From NCBI GenBank assembly GCA_023525975.1, contig CM042020.1, forward strand, positions 114,003,207 to 114,067,206: a DNA stretch of 64,000 nucleotides. The letters run 5' to 3'. Source of the stretch: Smallanthus sonchifolius (Eukaryota > Streptophyta > Magnoliopsida > Asterales > Asteraceae). Of the stretch, positions 58,306 through 64,000 are shown one piece after another (within the stretch, counting starts at the first letter, position 1; each line of letters begins with the position of its first letter). Below the pieces are notes generated by a model that had not been told where the DNA came from, made no database searches, and saw nothing but the letters and a program-made list of their open reading frames with translations. The position numbers were made by a program, and so were the translations under genes.

Positions 58306-59474
58306 CTAGTAGTTTTACCCGCCGCGCGTTGCAGCGGCTTCGAAACGTACTCTAACTCAAATTCCCACGTCACGCGGTGTGAAGCGGATATGGCTACTCG
58401 TTTAACCCTGAAAGAAAATATAAAAAAACCAAAGAAAAAAAATGTTTTGGTAACGATACAAAATACTTAAACGCGTGTTTGAGAAATCTAAGTCATAAAA
58501 TATTAAAATGCGTGATTGGAAAACATAAGGAATATTAAAAGTACAAAATAAAATAAATCCACATTGATCTTAATTAAACATGAAAACGTGCGAAACGGTA
58601 AAAATAATGTTACTAAAAGAGAGACATAAAACAAAATAATAAAAAAGCCAAAAAACCAAATAAAAAAACAACCGGTTAGGGTCATCGAAAACCATAAAAA
58701 CGAATACTGATACGGGTTCGAATAATAGCAATACCGACAATGATGTTCGTTCAAATGAAAACGTAGAAGCAATGGAAAAATGATGTTACTAAAAGATAAA
58801 CATAAAACTAAATAATAAAACAGCGAAAAAAACACACAAAAAAACTACCGGTTCTGGTCGTTGAAAACCATAAAAGCGAATACCGAAACGGGTTCAGATA
58901 ATATCAATATCGACAATGATGTTGTTCACTCATAATTCGCTCAAATGAAAACGCAAGCGCAGAGGTAAAAATAACGTTACTAAAAGAGAAACATAAAACT
59001 AAATAATAAAAAAGCAAAAAAAAACACAAAAAAGCTACCGGTTCGGGTCGTCGAAAACCATAAAAGCGAATACCAAAACGGGTTCCGATAATACCAATAC
59101 CGACAATGATGTTGTTCGTTCATAATAGGTTCAGCTCGTAACGGTACAATAACGGTAACGACACTCGCTACAGATAACGATAAAAAAAAGCTCGATTTTG
59201 AAATAAACTCCGTTTTCAAAAAAAATTATATCGAAATGTTGACAAAAAAAACTAAAAACAGCTGCACACTCCGTATTTTGGAAAAAAGTTAACGAACGAA
59301 AGCTATTAATGGAAACAAAATTAATATAAAATGAAACGGGCTAAAAGCGTATATTATATATGTATAGTATTAGAGTTGAAAATAAAAATATTTTTTTTAA
59401 GCTTCAAATGGTTGTATGATAGTGTATTGGAGAGCACTTCTTTACTGCTCACCACTCGCCTTTTGTTTAGTATA
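58306..59474 (-). mobile_element. Helitron-like element H2, adjacent to H1
   Basis: The minus-strand 3' end is GGGTAAAACTACTAG (58306-58320) with an upstream GCCGC/GCGGC hairpin, and the 5' end is near TATACTAAACAAAAGGCG (59474). The same 5' motif as H1 shows they are one family. Contains three copies of a 177-190-bp module (starting about 58597, 58774 and 58964), and its right half is about 80-90% like H1. Confidence 0.6.
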
Positions 59475-62113
59475 ATGTTATTTAAAAAGGGCTAGATTTA
59501 AAGTTTGATACTTTATTTTATTTTCAACTATTTATTTCTAGAAGCAAATTAAATTTCTTTTAAACCCTTTATATTTTCTAACAATTTTATTCATTATTGT
59601 CAATTACCTATTCTCTATTCTCAATTCTGAATTCTTTAATTCTTTCTATCATGTTACTTTCATCTCAAGCTAAATATATAAATCAAAGTTAAAACAGTTT
59701 AGAAAACACTAGTTACTAAAATAGTTATTTAAAGACGGATTTAGTACTATTTTTAAGATTTCTTTTGCATCGTTCAAAATTTGCGTATATATTACCAATC
59801 AAAAGTATTATTATTAAACTATCTCGCCCTACGCATAATAACAAAATAGAATGGGTTTAAAATATTATAGACTCTACATTTTAAAATAGACATCTACAGT
59901 GTTAAATTAATTTTTTATTACATAACAAAACGAAAAAGTAAGAATCGTTATATAATCATCTATTTTTCTCAAGTTACCATCAGTTCACCAACAAATTATC
60001 TACTTTAATTATAACTAGTTGGTTACACCCGTGCGTTGCCGCGGGAGCTACAATACACGAAATAGTTAACGTCTTCGATGAAACATTAAAGAAAAAGGCC
60101 TAATTCCTAAACGTTGATAAAAATAATTATGACGCACACGACAACGAAATCGTTAAAAATAAAAAAAGGTTAAACGAATTTTAACAAAATAAAGGTTAAA
60201 AGAGAAAAAAAAGAGTTATTTACCTTTTCTAGGATGCCCAAAACAGTGAGAACTATTATTAACAGATAGAGGTCGGTATCTACAGTAACTTATTTTATTA
60301 ATTTTTTTCGTTAAAAAAAAGCTAAAAACGTCCAACCGATAATTGAACGCAAGAGGTCATATTCCATAGTGCAAACCAGTACAACATACAAGCAGTTGTG
60401 TCATTCCTACATTCTAATTAGATATAATTAAATAAAAAAAACAATATAACTACTGTAGATACTAACATGCAAAAATTAGTACTTTTACCCGCGCGTTGAA
60501 ACGATTCGATCGATTCTCGAGTAAGCCTAAATGGTAGATTTTTGTTTCATCCGAAAATAAAATAAAAGTTACGTTGTAAAAAAGAGCGTAAACATGAAAG
60601 CGTATTTAAGAAAAATAAATATATCATATTTGACCCGGCTCAGTTTTGAATAAAATGTACGTTGAAACACCGGCTCGGTCCAGGATAAAATTTATATCGA
60701 AATATAAATAAAAGTAAGCACGTCACAACGTTATTCAAAATGTACGAAAACAAAATATTTAAAAATTATAAGAGGAAAACAAGTTATATGTTTTAAAAAA
60801 ACCTCTTATTTTAATTTTTTTAAGTAAATGTTAAAACTTAATAAAAATTTACTTATTTTTTAAATCAAAATTATTGGTAATAATTAATAAATTTGGCATC
60901 TTAAGAATGAAAACGGTTGACTTGACCATTTGCTATAATTATTTTGTAGTCACTTTATATTTCCTTCTTAATTATAACGAGAAACTTGTGCCCGCGCTCC
61001 GCGGCGTGAGGCGGGACCTTAAACAGTTGAGGCGGTAACATTAACATGGCTAAGCACGAAAAGAAACGTCGTTAAATACATAAAAGAAACGTATAAAGTT
61101 ACGGCGACTCGGTTGTGGAGATCGAAACATAGATAAAAGATAGTTATATAACGGTACTGATGTTCTTCAGACGGTGTCGGTCTCATTCTTCACGGTACCA
61201 AGACGTTACCTTCGGTCAGTATAACTCACGATACCTAAAAAGTACTCTAATTTGAATACAACTCTGTTTTTAACATAATTTATACCGAGACGCCAAGAGA
61301 AAAAACTAAACACAACCATAAATTATTTTATTTTTTTTAAATTAACGAACGAAAATTATTCATAAAAATATCAGATTATATATACTACAGGGGTATACTT
61401 AAAACTTTAAAAACTTAAGGGAATCAAAAGTGACAATTTACAAAATCAAGAACTAGTTTTGACATTATATTAAAATTGGGGGATGGTGGTGTCGGTGGAA
61501 AACTCCACCGACATTGGTTTTTAAGTTGGTTAATTGCTATAATTATTTTGTAGTATATTTCCTTCTGAAACCAACATTTTAACCCGAATCCATTATATAC
61601 CCTAAACAAAAGCAATTCGTGGGAACACTGATTTGTTGTGATTGGTCCACGTGGCCTCATATGGTTGGTGTCATTATTTTTCTTTTTTGTAATTTTCGTT
61701 TTCAACCCATATAATATATATAAAATACGCTTTTAACCCAATTAATTTTCTAATATTTTTTTATTCTCTAATAACTTTAGTTCGTTACCTTTAAAAAAAA
61801 TGGAACGCGAGGCTTTTTTTGTTTTTTTATGAATGTTCCGGTATAATTTTTTTTTAAAACGAAGTTGTATTCAAAATCAAGTATATTTTTTTTTGCCGTA
61901 CGCTATAGCGAGCCACGTTATCGTTGCGATGCCGTGACAAACCCAATCTCTTATGAGCGAACATCGTTAGCAGTGTTGCTGCATTATCGTATTCGGTATC
62001 AGTGTTTGCCTTTATGGTTTCGACGAGTCGAAACGATTACTACCAAACTCCTACCGCGTAATGCCGAGAAAAAACGTCCCAGTTCCCCGCAAAGCGCGGG
62101 GTAAAATTACTAG
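59475..62113. mobile_element. Region of further Helitron-like ends
   Basis: No gene. Helitron-type 3' ends (hairpin followed by CTRR and T) are seen on the minus strand at 60015 (GGGTGTAACCAACTAG) and 60476 (GCGGGTAAAAGTACTAA). On the plus strand, CCCCGC-AAAGC-GCGGGG with GTAAAATTACTAG ends at 62113. A related but degraded end lies near 60978. Their 5' ends are not resolved. A/T-rich sequence of unknown origin fills the rest. Confidence 0.5.
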
Positions 62114-62246
62114 TTGTGAACAAAAACCATTTTGACCTGACCCGTTGGTTTTACAAGACTAGATATATTTAGGGTATGGGGAGCTCTAATCTGTTTCCTA
62201 AACATTACAACCAACAAAGATACTTAGTTGTGGTACTACCTGTTTA

Positions 62247-63222
62247 GAGTAAATTGCAGTTTTCGTCCCTGTGGTTTGCCCCTATTAACATGTTCAGTCC
62301 AGTCTTAACACTTTGGGTCCCTGACGTTTGATGTTTTAACAGTATTAGTCCCTGAGGCTAACGACCGTTAACTTTTCTGTTAGTTTTGTAAGAAATTACC
62401 AATATACCCCCACCTGCCACCACCACCACCTCACCCCTCTCTTTCTCCCAGCCGCCAGCCACATGCCACCACCACCACCACCTCACCCCTATCTTTCTCC
62501 CAACCGCCAGCCGCCAGCCACCACCCACCACCACCACCACCACCAACCCACCACCCGCTTCGAATCTAAACCTATGAAAGTTCGTCGGCCAACACCTGAA
62601 CTCGTCGACACCATGAACGTTCGCCAGTCATCAATGGTGGTGGTGGTTGTGGCTGTCCATGTACAGATCCGACAAGGCCAAAAAATCCGGCGAATCCCTC
62701 CATGTACAGATCCGACAACACCTATGAATCCGGCAACCGCTGCTAGATGAAGCCCTCTTTGTTCCGACCTGCAAATCCGATACTGATTACCATCAACGAT
62801 ACTGATTACAACCACCACAACCTTCTCCTGACTTCGTGAAGCAGACTCCTCACCAAGAATCCATCAATCCCCTCCTAAATTTGTGAAACTAACCCCGAAC
62901 CACTGCAGGGGTTGATTTCGTTTTTCCGACAAGCAGACATCTAGGGTTCCGGCAGGTGGTGGTGGTGGCTAGGTGGCAGGTGGGGGTGGTGCTAGGGGCT
63001 GGTCGGTTGGTGGTGGTGGGTGTTGGCCGGAAGAAAGAGAGGGGTGTGGTGGTGGTGGGGGTATATCAGTAAATTCATAGAAAAACTAACAGAAAAGTTA
63101 ACGGTTGTTAGCCTCAGGGACTAATACTGTTAAAACATCAAACGTCAGAGACCCAAGGTGTTAAGACTGGACTGAACCTGTTAATAGGGGCAAACCACAG
63201 GGACGGAAACTGCAATTTACTC
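62247..63222. mobile_element. Mutator-like element with long inverted repeats
   Basis: A 976-bp element with inverted ends starting GAGTAAATTGCAG, matching over about 150 bp and then more loosely to about 220 bp. It is flanked by the perfect 9-bp duplication ACCTGTTTA (62238-62246 and 63223-63231). A 9-bp duplication with long inverted repeats is typical of MULEs. The interior is CCA/GGT-rich and contains a non-repetitive stretch (about 62560-62900) that might be a captured gene fragment. No transposase. Confidence 0.9.
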
Positions 63223-63231
63223 ACCTGTTTA

Positions 63232-64000
63232 TCTTAACAAATTGCATGTTAATCCAGATTTATTTATTCAAACGAGCCTGCATTCTTAATTCCTTTGTAA
63301 CTTACCACCATAATAGAAGGTTTTATATGAATAACGAAACAACCTTAAACGTTTATTAAAAGAACTAAAAACGACAGTTGTCACAAAACTCCTAAGGTTT
63401 TTCCGATTTATACAATTAGATAGAATTATCTGTAGCAAAATATCTATAATTACATTATGAAATGCAATTAACACCTATCTTAACACGTTAAATTGAAATC
63501 AAAGGAGTTTTAACTTTTAATGGACTCCCATCTCAACTCTTGAACCCAAAATGTAGACATGTTATTTACAAGCTTCATTTGTTGATAGCTCGTACTTTTT
63601 CCTTTCGCTGAACAGAAAGGACAACAAATAATAACAATTCGTTGAAAATCCAAGCCAATGTACTAAAGTTTAGATCGCGTTCTGTGCTAGTTCTTGTTTA
63701 GATGCACGTCTACAAAAAGTTGCGACATTATTTACACCGCAAAGCAAATTATTTTAAGAAAACGAATATATATGTATAGTATACATTTCTGGATATAATT
63801 ACAAAAACACAAGATTGCAGTAGAGGAAATACCAGTCTGTACGTCTTTACATGAGCACGAGATTCGACCTTTCAGACATCTTTTCCTGTGACGAGATAAA
63901 AAGAAGGTATTAGACACTTGTGAATTAGTTTCACACCACCTATATATGTCTTTAAAAGCAAAAAAAGCACAAGTGGCAATTGTCTTAGGTAGTTTGTAGG
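63232..64000. other. A/T-rich flank, no confident gene
   Basis: No recognisable gene. On the minus strand at about 63892 there is an acceptor-like TCGTCACAG followed by a short open stretch (EKMSERSNLVLM) to a TAA at about 63852. It could be the last exon of a gene that begins beyond the right edge, but nothing supports it further. Confidence 0.3.

Noticed and set aside
58503..59219. Phe/Leu-rich minus-strand ORFs resembling membrane proteins
   Set aside because: They come from A-rich modules repeated in the Helitron-like elements, with no conserved protein across copies.
61865..62104. ORF ending at the Helitron hairpin
   Set aside because: It lies in Helitron-like 3' sequence with no recognised domain and ends in the terminal hairpin.
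62463..62750. Pro/His-rich ORF in the MULE (and its antisense)
   Set aside because: Caused by CCA/GGT repeats inside a transposon; no recognisable domain.

Overview
The window is flowering-plant nuclear DNA. It holds intron-rich genes with GT-AG splice sites, LTR retrotransposons primed by initiator-methionine tRNA, and SINE, hAT, Mutator and Helitron remnants. An asterid, perhaps Asteraceae, is my guess from the general look of the transposon families; nothing in the window proves it. No bacterial-type system (operon, CRISPR, phage) is present.

Two host genes flank a large transposon block. At the left, on the + strand, is the 3' part of an A1-family aspartic protease with a GPI-anchor-like tail (nine exons, 373-4974; the first exon or exons lie off the window). 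At the right, on the + strand, is a complete nine-exon gene for plastid threonine deaminase, the first enzyme of isoleucine synthesis (52027-56578, 597 codons). One of its introns has a GC donor.

Between them, about 5.4-45.8 kb is a nested retrotransposon stack. The oldest layer is a minus-strand Ty1/copia element (short LTR at 5387-5587, coding pieces 8131-9650 and 20751-21393, 5' LTR 21465-21635). A Ty3/gypsy chromovirus, element G1 (+, 9651-20750, target duplication ATTTT), is inserted in its gag. A second chromovirus, G2 (-, 21636-45755, flanked by CTAAG), is inserted in its 5' LTR. The right LTR of G2 carries a fragment of G4 (-, 29761-33041) and a young, nearly intact G3 (+, 34263-45092, target duplication CTGTT).

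The most unusual signals are in these chromoviruses. (1) G1 and G2 share an extra ORF between primer-binding site and gag, encoding a coiled-coil protein with an acidic tail. (2) G1 and G2 both have a 96-98 bp GT-AG intron-like gap at the same place in gag. (3) All four elements carry a 457-472 bp intron-like segment inside the LTR, with matching donor and acceptor contexts. (4) A covarying hairpin lies next to the polypurine tract. (5) The G3 LTR carries a tRNA-like A-box/B-box module.

The remaining space is mostly older debris: hAT-like elements with 8-bp duplications, a tRNA-derived SINE in a protease intron, a tandem pair of Helitron-like elements (57.7-59.5 kb) with further Helitron ends to 62.1 kb, and a Mutator-like element with long inverted repeats and a 9-bp duplication (62247-63222).
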